This document shows, piece by piece, positions 8,642-17,449 of a stretch of 37,992 nucleotides of DNA. The notes under the pieces are model-generated. The model was not told the DNA's origin. It saw nothing but the letters and a program-made list of their open reading frames with translations, and did not search any database. The stretch comes from Gemmatimonadota bacterium. GTDB taxonomy: Bacteria; Gemmatimonadota; Gemmatimonadetes; Gemmatimonadales; Gemmatimonadaceae. The first letter of the stretch is position 1. Each line of letters begins with the position of its first letter. The position numbers were made by a program, and so were the translations under genes. The stretch spans positions 1-37,992 of the forward strand of contig JACQBG010000033.1 of assembly GCA_016194585.1 (NCBI GenBank). The letters are read 5' to 3'.

Positions 8642-10438
8642 CTAGAAAGCATCATCCCTCATCTCGTACGGCGTCGCCTCGATCGACCGCAGGATCTCGT
8701 GCATCGGCCCCGTCTGCGGCAACTCCCACGCGAACCAGTACCGCGCCGCCCGCAGCTTGCCGTCGTAGAACCGACGGTCGTTCTCCGACGTCGAATTCGC
8801 GAGCGCCCGCGTCGCCACCAGCGCCTGCCGCAGCCAGAGCCACGCCACCACCGTGCGGCTCGCGCAGTCGAGATAGAGGTTGGCGTTCGCCAGCCCGCGC
8901 GCCGGGTCGGCCGCCATCGCCTTCACGAGCGTCATCGTCGTCGTGCTCAGCTCCTCCACCGACGCCCGCAGCGCCTGCGTGTGCGCGGGGAGCGCCGACT
9001 CCGCCTCCGCGGCCGTCGCGAGCATCCGTTCCACCAGCGCCCGGTACGCGGCGCCCTTCTCCATCGTCACCTTGCGACCGAGCAGGTCGAGCGACTGGAT
9101 GCCGTTCGTCCCTTCGTGGATCTGGTTGAGCCGGTTCGCCCGGTAGAGCTGCTCGACGTCGTACTCGCGCGCGTAGCCGTAGCCGCCGAGGATCTGCATC
9201 GCGTTGCTGATCGATTCCTGTCCCGCGATCGAGGGCCACGTCTTGGCGATCGGCGTGAGCACCTCGAGCAGCAGCCCGGCGCGCCGCCGCTCCTCGTCGC
9301 CCGGCGCCGTGTCCTGGTCGTCGACGAGGCGCGCGCACTCGAGCACGAGGCAGAGCGCGCCCTCGACGATCGCCTTCTGCTGCAGCAGCATGCGGCGGAT
9401 GTCGGCGTGCTCGATGATCGCGACCGGCGGGCGCAGCGGATCCTTCTCCCCCGGGAGCCGCCCCTGCTTGCGCGTGCGCGCATACTCGAGCGAGTAGCGG
9501 TACGCCGTGTACGCCATCGCCGTGGCCGACCGGCCCACGCTGATGCGCGCGTCGTTCATCATGTGGAACATGTAGGCGAGCCCCTTGTTGGCTTCGCCCA
9601 CGAGGTACCCCACGCACGGACCGTGCTCGCCGAAGTTGAGCAGCGCCGAGGTCGTGCCCCGCCATCCCATCTTGTGGATGATGCCGCCCAGCGCGACGTG
9701 GTTGCTCTCCCCCACCGCGCCGTCGTCGTAGACGTGCCGCTTGGGGACGATGAACAGCGAGATCCCCTTCACCCCCTCCGGCGCGCCCTCGATGCGGGCG
9801 AGCAGCAGGTGGATGATGTTGCTCGTGAGCTCGTGGTCGCCCCCCGAGATCCAGATCTTCGTGCCGGTGATGTGGTACGTGCCGTCGCCCGCCGGCACCG
9901 CCTTCGTGCGGACGTCGGAGAGCGACGACCCCGCATCGGGCTCGGTGAGCGCCATCGTGCCGAGGAAGCGCCCCTCGAACATCGGCGGCAGGAACTTCGC
10001 CCGCTGCGCGTCGTCGCCGAACTGCGCGATGAGGTCGGCCGCCCCCGACGTGAGCATCGCGTACGAGGTGGTCGCGACGTTCGCCGAATCGAACCACGCG
10101 AGCGCCGCCCCGCCGATCGCGTGCGGGAGCTGCATGCCGCCGTGCGCCGCGTCGTGCGTGCCGGCGATGAACCCCGCGTCGGCGATCGCCTGCACCGCCG
10201 CCTTGATCTCGGGGATCAGCACCACCTTGCCGTTCTCGACGCGCGGCTCCTCGGCGTCGTTCTTCTTCCAGTGCGGCAGCAGGTGCTCCTCGGCGATGCC
10301 GCGCGCCGTATCGAGCACGGCGTCGAACGTCTCGCGCGAGTGGTCGGCGAAGCGCGGGCGGGCGCAGAGCGCCTCGACGTCGAGCACCTCGTAGAGGAGG
10401 AAGGAGAGGTCGCGCGGATTGATCAGGGAGTCGGCCAC
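8642..10438 (-). CDS. Acyl-CoA dehydrogenase, large (about 600-residue) type with C-terminal extension
   Basis: This 598-residue FAD-dependent enzyme inserts a 2,3-double bond into an acyl-CoA, passing electrons to ETF. The usual acyl-CoA dehydrogenase core is seen: a helical N-domain, MALTEPDAGSSLSDV (FAD/substrate site, from about 162), a beta-domain with TGTKIWISGGDHE (about 191-203), and a C-domain with NQIHEGTNGIQ at about 439-449. An additional helical C-terminal domain (about 470-598) places it in the long subfamily that includes DmdC-like 3-methylmercaptopropionyl-CoA dehydrogenases. The true substrate is not predictable. The start is GTG at 10436-10438, with AGGAT upstream. No ETF or other beta-oxidation gene is next to it. 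It is divergent from the GGDEF gene. Confidence 0.93.
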   Translation of the reverse strand: MADSLINPRDLSFLLYEVLDVEALCARPRFADHSRETFDAVLDTARGIAEEHLLPHWKKNDAEEPRVENGKVVLIPEIKAAVQAIADAGFIAGTHDAAHGGMQLPHAIGGAALAWFDSANVATTSYAMLTSGAADLIAQFGDDAQRAKFLPPMFEGRFLGTMALTEPDAGSSLSDVRTKAVPAGDGTYHITGTKIWISGGDHELTSNIIHLLLARIEGAPEGVKGISLFIVPKRHVYDDGAVGESNHVALGGIIHKMGWRGTTSALLNFGEHGPCVGYLVGEANKGLAYMFHMMNDARISVGRSATAMAYTAYRYSLEYARTRKQGRLPGEKDPLRPPVAIIEHADIRRMLLQQKAIVEGALCLVLECARLVDDQDTAPGDEERRRAGLLLEVLTPIAKTWPSIAGQESISNAMQILGGYGYAREYDVEQLYRANRLNQIHEGTNGIQSLDLLGRKVTMEKGAAYRALVERMLATAAEAESALPAHTQALRASVEELSTTTMTLVKAMAADPARGLANANLYLDCASRTVVAWLWLRQALVATRALANSTSENDRRFYDGKLRAARYWFAWELPQTGPMHEILRSIEATPYEMRDDAF

Positions 10439-10585
10439 GGGCGGGATCCTGGGCGAACGGTTGGGGTCGGGTGCCGCTCCCGGGAAAACTATGGCGGGAG
10501 CCGTCCGGTATCGACGGCGGCGTCACCCGGGCGTAAGTTCATCGCGCGCCGCTTCCACCCCCCCGCCCCCTCCCTGACGCTCCAC

Positions 10586-12205
10586 ATGCGCCGAACGCTC
10601 CCGCTCTCCCTGCTCGCCTTCGCGGCGTCCGTCGCCGGCGCCCAGGCACCCGCGCACCTCACCCCGATCGCCGAGGCCATCCGGGCGCGGGAGCGCGGCG
10701 ACACGGTGACGGTCACCGGGCGGGCGACGGCAGGCACCGGGCAACTGCAGTCGACGGTGTTCGACATCTCGGTGCAGGACGCCACGGCCGGCATCCGCAT
10801 CTTCTCGCGCAAGTTCGGCGTCGAGGTGCACGAGGGGGACAGCGTCGTCGCGACCGGCGTGGTGCAGGTCTATCGCGGCACGCACGAGCTGATGGCGACG
10901 GCGTTGGCCGTCGTCCCCACCGAGGCGCGGCACATCGAGCCGGCCGACGTGCCGATCGACCAGGCGATGCTGCCGAAGTACGACGGCATGCTCGTGCGCG
11001 CCCGCGGGCGCGTGGCGCGCTATGGCACGAGCGAGGGCGGGCAGTTCCTCACGCTGCGCGACATGCGTCCCGAGGCGAAGGGGACGCTCACCATCTGGGT
11101 GCCGTCGAACCATGGCGTCCCGGTGGACCTCTCGCGCGTCCGCTTCGAGGACAGCGTGACCGTCACGGGCATCATCGGTCGCTATCAGGACAACCCGAAC
11201 GATCCCGTGGTGTGGCAGGTGATCCCGCGCACGCACGACGACGTGATGGTCCCCACCGTGCCGCGCGACCTGCCGCCCTGGGTCACGGCGGCGGCGCTCG
11301 CCATCGCCCTCCTGCTCGCCGCCACGCTGCTCGCCGGACGGTGGACGGCCGGCCGCCAGCTGCGGGCGCTGCGCGAGACCGAGGTGCGCTACCGCCAGTT
11401 GCTGGCCCTCTCGCCCGACGCGGTGTTCGTCCACGCCGATGGCGAGATCCGCTTCGCCAACCCCGCCGCCGCGAAGCTCCTCGGACTCGATGGCGAAGCC
11501 CAGTTCATCGGACGCGACCTGCACGACTTCGTGCCCCCCGAGTTCCGCGGCGTGCTCGAGACGCCGGCCGTGCCGGCGCCGGGGCAGCTCGCGCAACGCC
11601 ACCGCGGCCAGCTCAAGAGCGCCACGGGACGGAGCGTCGACGTCGAGGTCACGGCCGCCCCCTGCGTGTACCTCGACCGACCGGCCGTCGTCGTGCTCGC
11701 CCGCGACATCACGCAGCAACTGCGCTACGAGCGCGACCTCGAGGGGCTCGCGCTCGTCGACGAGCTGACGTGACTCGCGAACCGGCGCGGCTTCTCCCTG
11801 TTCGCCGAGCAGGAACTGGCGCGCGCGCGGCGCGAACGGCGCGCCCCCGTCGTCGTGTTCGCCGACATCGACCTGCTCAAGCAGATCAACGACGCGCACG
11901 GCCACGCCGCCGGCGACCAGGCCATCTGACTCGTGGCGAACGCGTTCAAGAGCGTGCTGCGCGAGTCGGACATCGTCGCCCGCTGGGGGGGCGACGAGTT
12001 CGTGGCCCTCATCGGCGAGGGGGGCGAGCGCGCCGCGCAACAGATCGCGGCGCGCCTCGCCGGCGCCATCGCCGCGCTGCGTCCCTCGACGCTCGCCTTC
12101 GTCGTGCGCGCGAGCGTCGGCATGTGCCCGCTCGACCCGAGCCTCTCCCTCTCCGAAGCGCTCGACAAGGCCGACGCTGCCCTGTACGAGCAGAAGAAGC
12201 GGTAG
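10586..12205 (+). pseudogene. Membrane PAS-GGDEF diguanylate cyclase interrupted by two in-frame TGA codons
   Basis: One continuous frame of 539 coding positions holds a signal peptide (1-20), a periplasmic region with two OB-fold-like segments (about 35-215), one membrane helix (232-251), a PAS domain (about 268-378) and a GGDEF domain. TGA replaces codon 396 (11771-11773), where the family motif DELTGLANRR requires Gly, and codon 448 (11927-11929), just after AAGDQAI. Both flanks keep family sequence in the same frame, including ADIDLLKQIND and the active site GGDEF at 468-472. So there is no frameshift, only two nonsense codons. Read literally, the gene makes a 395-residue PAS protein without a cyclase. 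Alternatives are a decaying gene, base-calling errors or stop readthrough. The ATG at 10586 starts the signal peptide. Confidence 0.8.
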
Positions 12206-12241
12206 CGGCATTCGCGGTCCGCGGAGCGGCGAGGATTACTA

Positions 12242-12386
12242 CTTTGCCACGGATTCCACGGATTACGAGAACCGATCATCACGGATGAAGAACTGGGGGA
12301 ACGACAGCGCGGTCGGCACGCGGTCGTTCCCCCAGTCATTCATCCGTGATGATCCGTTCGTCTGATCCGTGCGATCCGTGGCAAAG
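12242..12386. repeat. Long imperfect inverted repeat with CACGGAT motifs (63-base arms)
   Basis: Arms 12242-12304 and 12324-12386 pair at 54 of 63 positions around a 19-base loop. The outer ends (CTTTGCCACGGAT) and the inner ends (ACTGGGGGAACGA) match perfectly. Each arm carries three CACGGAT copies, in the left arm at 12248, 12257 and 12280. It lies between the convergent GGDEF gene and the DsrE-like gene, whose stop is 35 bases away. It has no coding capacity. It resembles mobile REP/BIME-like palindromes and may also terminate transcription from both sides. Confidence 0.85.
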
Positions 12387-12421
12387 CCGTTGTCGTCATC
12401 CTGCCGCGCGCCGACCGACCC

Positions 12422-13096
12422 TCAGCTCCCGAGCACATACAGGCATCCCGCCTGCTGCGCGCGGAGCGTCGCGAACACTCCCGAGGGCTGCAGGATCACC
12501 CCCGGCACGAGCATCGAGACGGCCTTCTTGTGCGCCTCCTCCTGGCTCAGCTTGTCCTTCTCCGCGATGAGCGGCACGCAGAGGAAGCCCAGGGCGACGT
12601 TGCACGCCAACGCGATGCCGCCGCTCGCGAGGTAGCGGTCGAGCATCAGGTCGTCGAGCATCGGCGGATTGCCGTCGCGCTTGGAGTTGAGCAGCGCCGG
12701 GTTCTTCGACGTCGGCGGATCGCCCGCCGGCACGCGCTTCTTCCCCACGTCGTACGTCGCCCAGAACTCCGGCGTCATCGCGAGCGCGATCGCCTCGTGG
12801 CGCAGCACGAGCACCGTCGAGAAGTCGGAGGGCTTCGCCCCTTCGGTCTCCATGAACCCGCCCTTCCACATCCCGGCGCGATACACCGGATCGCCACCTT
12901 CGATATGCGTGGCGTCGATCACGGCCTTGTGCTTCCCTTTCACTCTCCCCACCCAGCTCATGTCCCATGCGTCGGCGGCGGTCGGTGCCGGCACGGGCTC
13001 GCTCGGGGCCATCGCGGCAAGGGCGGCCGGCATCGCGCCCAGCAGCGCGGCGCTCCCGGTGAGTCGTTCGAGGAAGTCACGTCGCGTCGTCGTCAT
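12422..13096 (-). CDS. Tat-exported conserved protein, DsrE-like fold suspected
   Basis: This 224-residue protein has a clear twin-arginine signal (TTTRRDFLERL) and cleavage-type Ala-rich stretch up to about residue 35. The mature part has alternating strand/helix pattern: HKAVIDATHI, STVLVLRHEAIALAMTPEFW, GGIALACNVALGF, a helix, then GVILQPSGVFATLRAQQAGC. This arrangement, with cysteines after strands (CNVAL, QAGCLYVL), recalls DsrE/DsrF-like sulfur-relay proteins, but that is a tentative reading. A role in periplasmic redox or sulfur chemistry would be guesswork. The ATG at 13094-13096 has AGGAG six bases upstream, so it is preferred over the longer open frame. It follows the VPS10 protein gene in the same direction but is separated by a strong hairpin. 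Confidence 0.7.
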   Translation of the reverse strand: MTTTRRDFLERLTGSAALLGAMPAALAAMAPSEPVPAPTAADAWDMSWVGRVKGKHKAVIDATHIEGGDPVYRAGMWKGGFMETEGAKPSDFSTVLVLRHEAIALAMTPEFWATYDVGKKRVPAGDPPTSKNPALLNSKRDGNPPMLDDLMLDRYLASGGIALACNVALGFLCVPLIAEKDKLSQEEAHKKAVSMLVPGVILQPSGVFATLRAQQAGCLYVLGS

Positions 13097-13186
13097 GGTC
13101 GGCTCCTGGTGGGGGGACATCGCCCTTGAGGCGGTTACTACGACCAGACGATAAGACATCCGGCCCTCACCGTCCAGCGAAACGGA

Positions 13187-13220
13187 CGCGGGGGGCGACC
13201 GTCGCCGGCCGCCCCCCGCG
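13187..13220 (-). terminator. GC-rich hairpin terminator after the VPS10-type gene
   Basis: CGCGGGGGGCG (13187-13197) and CGCCCCCCGCG (13210-13220) form a perfect 11-bp stem with a 12-base loop. It lies 23 bases after the minus-strand stop at 13244. In the RNA it is followed by CCGUUUCG, so a weak U-run is present. It should separate the large exoprotein transcript from the downstream DsrE-like gene. Confidence 0.65.
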
Positions 13221-13243
13221 CCCAACCCTGCGACCGTGCGCGC

Positions 13244-16200
13244 TCAGTGCGAGCGCGGCTCCCGGCGATCGTCGCGCTCCTCGCCGAACGGCGAACCGTT
13301 GTCGTCGCCGCCGCTCACCCGCTCGACGTGCAACTTCTGCTTCAGCGTGGTGCCGCCGATCGTCAGCGTCACGAGGTAATCCCCCGTGCCGGCCGTGAAG
13401 CCGCCGGCGCCGCCGAATCCGAAGAATCCGCCGCGCCCGGCCGGCATGGGCGGCTTGATGCCGATCAACTGCAGCACCTTCACCACGTTCGCCGGCTCGG
13501 CGCCGCCGCGACCACCACCGAACGGCTGCTCGCCGGCGCCCGGACCACCGGCGCGCGGCAGCGGACCTTCACCAGGACGGGCACAGAACGTCTCCCACTG
13601 CGTGAGCGGCTGGTAGCAGTTCGCGCCACCCGCGCCACGTCCGCCGCCGCGACCCCCGCGACCGCCGCCGCCCGCCGGCGGATTGAGGATCGCCTTCACG
13701 CGCGCGAGCGCCGCCGAGTCGTACTTCGCCGCGGCGAGCGAGTCGAGCACCTTCGGCCCGCGCACCGCCTTGAGGATGCTGTCCCGGCGTTCACTCGCCG
13801 AGAGCGGGGCCGTGACGGCCGACCGCGTGCCCTGGAAGTTCCACACCACCGTGTGCAAGCCCGCCGCGCCGGGGCCGGTCAGCGTCGCCAGCACGTCGCC
13901 CATCGCGTCGGTGATGGTGATCTTCGCCGGCGAGCCGGCGCCGGCGGCGCCCACGCGGTACTTGATCTCCGCGCCATACTGCGGGCTCGGCGTCGAGAAC
14001 ATCCCATGCGCGTTGCCGTTGCCGCCGCCGGCGAGCGTCGGTCCCTCGCCCCACTGGTACGCCGTCTTCGGCGCGAACAGGTGCGCGGCCGACGTCACGA
14101 CCTTGTCGTTCAGCTGCTCGAGCGGCGCGATGTCGACGATCCAGAAGCTGCGCCCGTGCGTGGCCGCGATGAGCTCGTGGTCGCGCGGATGGATCTTGAG
14201 GTCGAACACCGGCACCGACGGCAGGTTCGAGGCGAACTTCGTCCACGTCTTGCCGCGGTCGAGCGACGCGTACGCCGACAGCGAGCTGCCGACGAAGAGC
14301 AGGTCCTTGTTGTACGGATCCTCGCGGATCACGTGGAGGTAGTCGGCCGGCGAGTCCTTCGGGAGGTTGTTCACCGTCGACGTGAAGGTCTTGCCGCCGT
14401 CGGTCGTCACGTACAGGTACGGCGTGAAGTCGTTGTTGCGGTGGTTGTCGAACGCCACCCAGAAGGTGAGCGTGTCGAAGTGCGAGGGCTCGATGCGCGC
14501 CACGAACAGCTCGCTCGGGAGTCCCGGGAACCGCCCCGTGAGATTCTCCCAGTTGGCGCCGTCGTTCATCGACTTCCACACGTTGCCGTCGTCGGTGCCG
14601 GCGAACAGGATGCCCGGTTTCACGTACGACTCGGCGAGCGCCACCACGGTGCCGTAGGTCTCGGCGCCGGTCGCGTCGAGCGTGATGCCGCCCGTGTACG
14701 TCGTCGACGTGTCGATCTTGGCCTGCTGCTTCTTCGAGAGGTCGGGCGAGATGAGGTAGAAGTCCTCGCCCTTCTTCGTGCTCTTGAGCACGCGGTTCCC
14801 CGCGAAGTACACCACGTCGGGGTTGTGCGACGAGAGGATGAGCGGCGTGTTCCAATTGAAGCGGAGCGCGAGGTCGATCGAGTCGGCGCGCTGCTGCGCG
14901 CGCAGCGCCGTGATCGCCTTCGTCTGCTCCTTCGACTCCGGCGCGAGCGGATCGCCGCGGACCACCGCGATCGAGTCCTCCCACATCTTGTAGCGATCCT
15001 GCCAGCCCGGCTTGCGGAACGCCATCCGCTCGCCCGTCTTCAGGTTCACGCGCGACGCGTTGCCGCCCTGGCTCTCGCCGTAGATGATCGACGGGTCGCT
15101 CTGGTCCATCGCCGCGTAGAAGCCGTCGCCGCCCGCGTACGTGAACCAGTACGACGTGCCCACGGCGCTCTTCCGCTTGCTCGGCCCGCACCACGACCCG
15201 TTGTCCTGCGCGCCGCCGCAGATGTTGTACGGCGTCGCGTAGTCGTACGCGACCTCGTAGAACTGCCCGATGGGAAGGTTCGTCAGCTGCGTGAAGTTGC
15301 CGCCCCGGTCGAACGTCACCGAGAGGCCGCCGTCGTCGGCGAGGAACCAGCGCTGGCCGTCCGACGGGTCGATCCAGATGCCGTGGTCGTCGACGTGCAC
15401 GTTCATCGCCGCGCCGCGGATCGTCTTGCCGCCGTCGTCCGAGAACTGCAGCTGCGTGCTCGAGAAGTACACGCGGTCGGCGTTCTGCGGGTCGACGCGC
15501 ACCTGCGAGTAGTAGAAGGGACGCACGTCGAAGTTGTTCATCTGCGCCCACGTCTTGCCGCCGTCGGTCGACCGGTACAGCCCGCTCGCCTTGGGCGCGT
15601 TCTCCGCCCTGTAGCTGCCGTCCTTGCTCGGTTCCGCGGCCTCGGTGAGCGCGTACATCACGTCCGGGTTCGACGGCGCGATGGCGAGGCCGATGCGCCC
15701 CTTCGGCCCCTCCGGGAAGCCGTTCCCCTTCACCTCGGCCCACGTCGTGCCGGCGTCGGTGCTCTTCCAGAGCGCCGAGCCCTTGCCGCCCGAGTGCAGC
15801 GAGTACGGGGTGCGGAACCGCTCGTAGCTCGCCGCCCAGACGACGTCCGGATTGCGCGGGTCGAGCGCGACGTCGATCATCCCCGCCTTGTCGCTCACGA
15901 ACTTCACGAGGGCCCATGTCTTGCCGCCGTCGGTGGTCTTGTAGAGCCCGCGCTCCGGGTTCGACTTCCAGGCCGCGCCGAGCGCGGCGACGTACACCGT
16001 GTTGGGATCCTTCGGGTTCACGACGATGCGGCCGATGTGCTGCGTCTTCTCGAGCCCCATCAGCGTCCACGTGTTGCCGCCGTCCGTCGACTTGTAGATG
16101 CCGGCGCCGGGCTCGATCGTGTTGCGCGAGTTCGGCTCGCCGGTGCCGGCCCACACCTGGTTCGTGTCGCTCGGCGCGATCGCGAGCACGCCCATCGAGA

Positions 16201-16474
16201 TGATGCGCTTGTCGTCGAACACCGGGCGCCACGTGTTCCCGTTGTTCATGCTCTTCCAGATGCCGCCGGCCGCGGCCGCGACGTAGATCGTCTTCGACGG
16301 CCCCGGGATGCCGACGACGTCGGAGAGGCGGCCGCCGAAGTTCGACGGGCCGACGTTTCGCCACTTCAGTCCGGCGACGACCGTCGAATCGACGGTCTGC
16401 GCGCCGAGCGCGCCCGTCGCCGGGGTGAGGGTCGCAAGTGCGACCAGCAACCGCGTGAATGTTGCACGTTGCAT
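13244..16474 (-). CDS. Secreted VPS10/sortilin-type BNR-repeat beta-propeller protein
   Basis: The 1076-residue protein starts with a Sec signal (MQRATFTRLLVALATLTPAT, cleavage near LGAQ). It then has many BNR/Asp-box repeats of the form SxDxGxTW: STDGGNTW, TTDGGKTW, STDAGTTW, STDGGKTW, SMNDGANW, TTDGGKTF and SLDRGKTW. These build the blades of a sialidase-like or sortilin-like propeller over residues about 30-790. A beta-sandwich-like region follows (KITITDAMGDVLATLTGPG), then a Gly/Arg/Pro-rich low-complexity segment (bases about 13400-13690), and a short closing domain. Such proteins are often labelled glycosyl hydrolase, but no catalytic residues can be assigned; ligand or polymer binding outside the cell is more likely. 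The ATG at 16472-16474 begins the signal peptide; no Shine-Dalgarno is seen. Confidence 0.88.
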   Translation of the reverse strand: MQRATFTRLLVALATLTPATGALGAQTVDSTVVAGLKWRNVGPSNFGGRLSDVVGIPGPSKTIYVAAAAGGIWKSMNNGNTWRPVFDDKRIISMGVLAIAPSDTNQVWAGTGEPNSRNTIEPGAGIYKSTDGGNTWTLMGLEKTQHIGRIVVNPKDPNTVYVAALGAAWKSNPERGLYKTTDGGKTWALVKFVSDKAGMIDVALDPRNPDVVWAASYERFRTPYSLHSGGKGSALWKSTDAGTTWAEVKGNGFPEGPKGRIGLAIAPSNPDVMYALTEAAEPSKDGSYRAENAPKASGLYRSTDGGKTWAQMNNFDVRPFYYSQVRVDPQNADRVYFSSTQLQFSDDGGKTIRGAAMNVHVDDHGIWIDPSDGQRWFLADDGGLSVTFDRGGNFTQLTNLPIGQFYEVAYDYATPYNICGGAQDNGSWCGPSKRKSAVGTSYWFTYAGGDGFYAAMDQSDPSIIYGESQGGNASRVNLKTGERMAFRKPGWQDRYKMWEDSIAVVRGDPLAPESKEQTKAITALRAQQRADSIDLALRFNWNTPLILSSHNPDVVYFAGNRVLKSTKKGEDFYLISPDLSKKQQAKIDTSTTYTGGITLDATGAETYGTVVALAESYVKPGILFAGTDDGNVWKSMNDGANWENLTGRFPGLPSELFVARIEPSHFDTLTFWVAFDNHRNNDFTPYLYVTTDGGKTFTSTVNNLPKDSPADYLHVIREDPYNKDLLFVGSSLSAYASLDRGKTWTKFASNLPSVPVFDLKIHPRDHELIAATHGRSFWIVDIAPLEQLNDKVVTSAAHLFAPKTAYQWGEGPTLAGGGNGNAHGMFSTPSPQYGAEIKYRVGAAGAGSPAKITITDAMGDVLATLTGPGAAGLHTVVWNFQGTRSAVTAPLSASERRDSILKAVRGPKVLDSLAAAKYDSAALARVKAILNPPAGGGGRGGRGGGRGAGGANCYQPLTQWETFCARPGEGPLPRAGGPGAGEQPFGGGRGGAEPANVVKVLQLIGIKPPMPAGRGGFFGFGGAGGFTAGTGDYLVTLTIGGTTLKQKLHVERVSGGDDNGSPFGEERDDRREPRSH

Positions 16475-16794
16475 TGGAGTCCCAAGAGGTGGGGCGCCCG
16501 AGGGCGCGGGACGGCGCGTACGATGCCCGCCCGGTACGTCCCCGGCGGGCCGGTCACAACCTATTGGTAACGCGATGCCGCGACGAACCGTTGGCGCGGT
16601 GCGCACGTCACCTCGCCTCGGTGGAGTGGCGGCGTCCGGGGCCGCGGGTCACCGCTCACCGGGCCACCTGTTCGCACTACGCAAGGATTTCGCCTACGCC
16701 GGCGTGCCCCCTTCACCGATTCGCCGCCGCGTCCGGTGCCGCAGCGTGCAACTGTCACGCAGTTCCGTTCTCCCTGTGTCCCAGGAGGTGTCCG
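16475..16794. other. 320-base divergent intergenic region
   Basis: It separates the VPS10-type gene (minus) from hsp20 (plus). No convincing gene is seen; the frames that remain open are GC-driven and lack family features. A small inverted repeat, AACTG-TCACG-CAGTT (16750-16764), lies about 30 bases before the hsp20 ATG and could be an operator. No CIRCE heat-shock element was found. A weak stem (CCCGCC and GGCGGG) lies around 16525-16550 near the start of the VPS10-type gene. Confidence 0.4.
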
Positions 16795-17298
16795 ATGACA
16801 AGCACCAAAGTGTCGCGGCCGCCGACGATCGAGCCGGCGGAATCCCCCATCCTTCGCGAACTGAGCACCGTTCGCAACCGGCTGCGTCACCTCTTCGACG
16901 AACCGTTCGCCAAGCTGCTCCCCGAGCCGCTCGGCGTGGAGGCGCTGTCGAGCGCCTTCGGCTGGATGCCGCTCGTCGAGGCGTCCGAGACGCCCAAGGA
17001 GTACCTGATCACCGCCGAACTCCCCGGCCTCAAGCTCGAGGATGTCTCGGTCGAGGCGGAAGGCGACATAATCACCATCCGCGGCAAGAAGGAGGAGGAG
17101 AAGAAGACCGAGGAGAAACGCTACCATCTGTGGGAGCGCTCCTACGGGTCGTTCCAGCGGACGTTCACCCTGCCGCTCCCGATCGTCGCCGACGACATCC
17201 ACGCCGAGATGAAGAACGGCGTGCTGTCGGTGCACGTGCCGAAGAGCGCCGAGGCGAAGTCGAACGCCCGCAAGATCGCGATCTCCGAGAAGAAGTAG
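16795..17298 (+). CDS. Small heat shock protein Hsp20 family
   Basis: This 167-residue cytoplasmic chaperone binds unfolding proteins without ATP. A variable N-terminal arm with RLRHLFDEPFAKLLPEP precedes an alpha-crystallin domain (about 57-152). The domain shows YLITAELPGLKLEDVSV, a charged loop (KKEEEKKTEEKRYH), the ERSYGSFQRTFTLP strand and the signature NGVLSVHVPK (141-150). It ends in a short tail, KIAISEKK. A consensus AGGAGGTG (16783-16790) four bases before the ATG sets the start and predicts strong translation. The gene is monocistronic, with a possible small operator palindrome upstream. Confidence 0.95.
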   Translation: MTSTKVSRPPTIEPAESPILRELSTVRNRLRHLFDEPFAKLLPEPLGVEALSSAFGWMPLVEASETPKEYLITAELPGLKLEDVSVEAEGDIITIRGKKEEEKKTEEKRYHLWERSYGSFQRTFTLPLPIVADDIHAEMKNGVLSVHVPKSAEAKSNARKIAISEKK

Positions 17299-17449
17299 GC
17301 TTCTCCCCGGCTGTCCGGCGCGCGTCCGCCGCACCATTATGTAAGCGTCGCGCGCCGTGGCGCCGGGCACGATCCGGCGGCCGTCCGCTGGAAGCCGGGC
17401 GGCGCGCGCTCCACGACGGGGCGTGCGCCGCCCGTTCTCACGCTCCGCC

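Noticed and set aside
11771-11929. Selenocysteine or genome-wide UGA reassignment as explanation of the two TGA codons
   Set aside because: The expected residues are Gly and a variable residue, not Cys; TGA ends many intact genes in the window, such as msrA, msrB and the acyltransferase gene.
13247-16570. 1107-residue open frame on the plus strand opposite the VPS10-type gene
   Set aside because: Arg/Val/His-rich composition without domains; it is the GC-driven mirror of a clearly real gene with BNR repeats.
16475-16794. Upstream extension of the hsp20 frame (open back to 16459)
   Set aside because: A consensus AGGAGGTG directly before 16795 and the normal family length define the start; the upstream frame has no family features.
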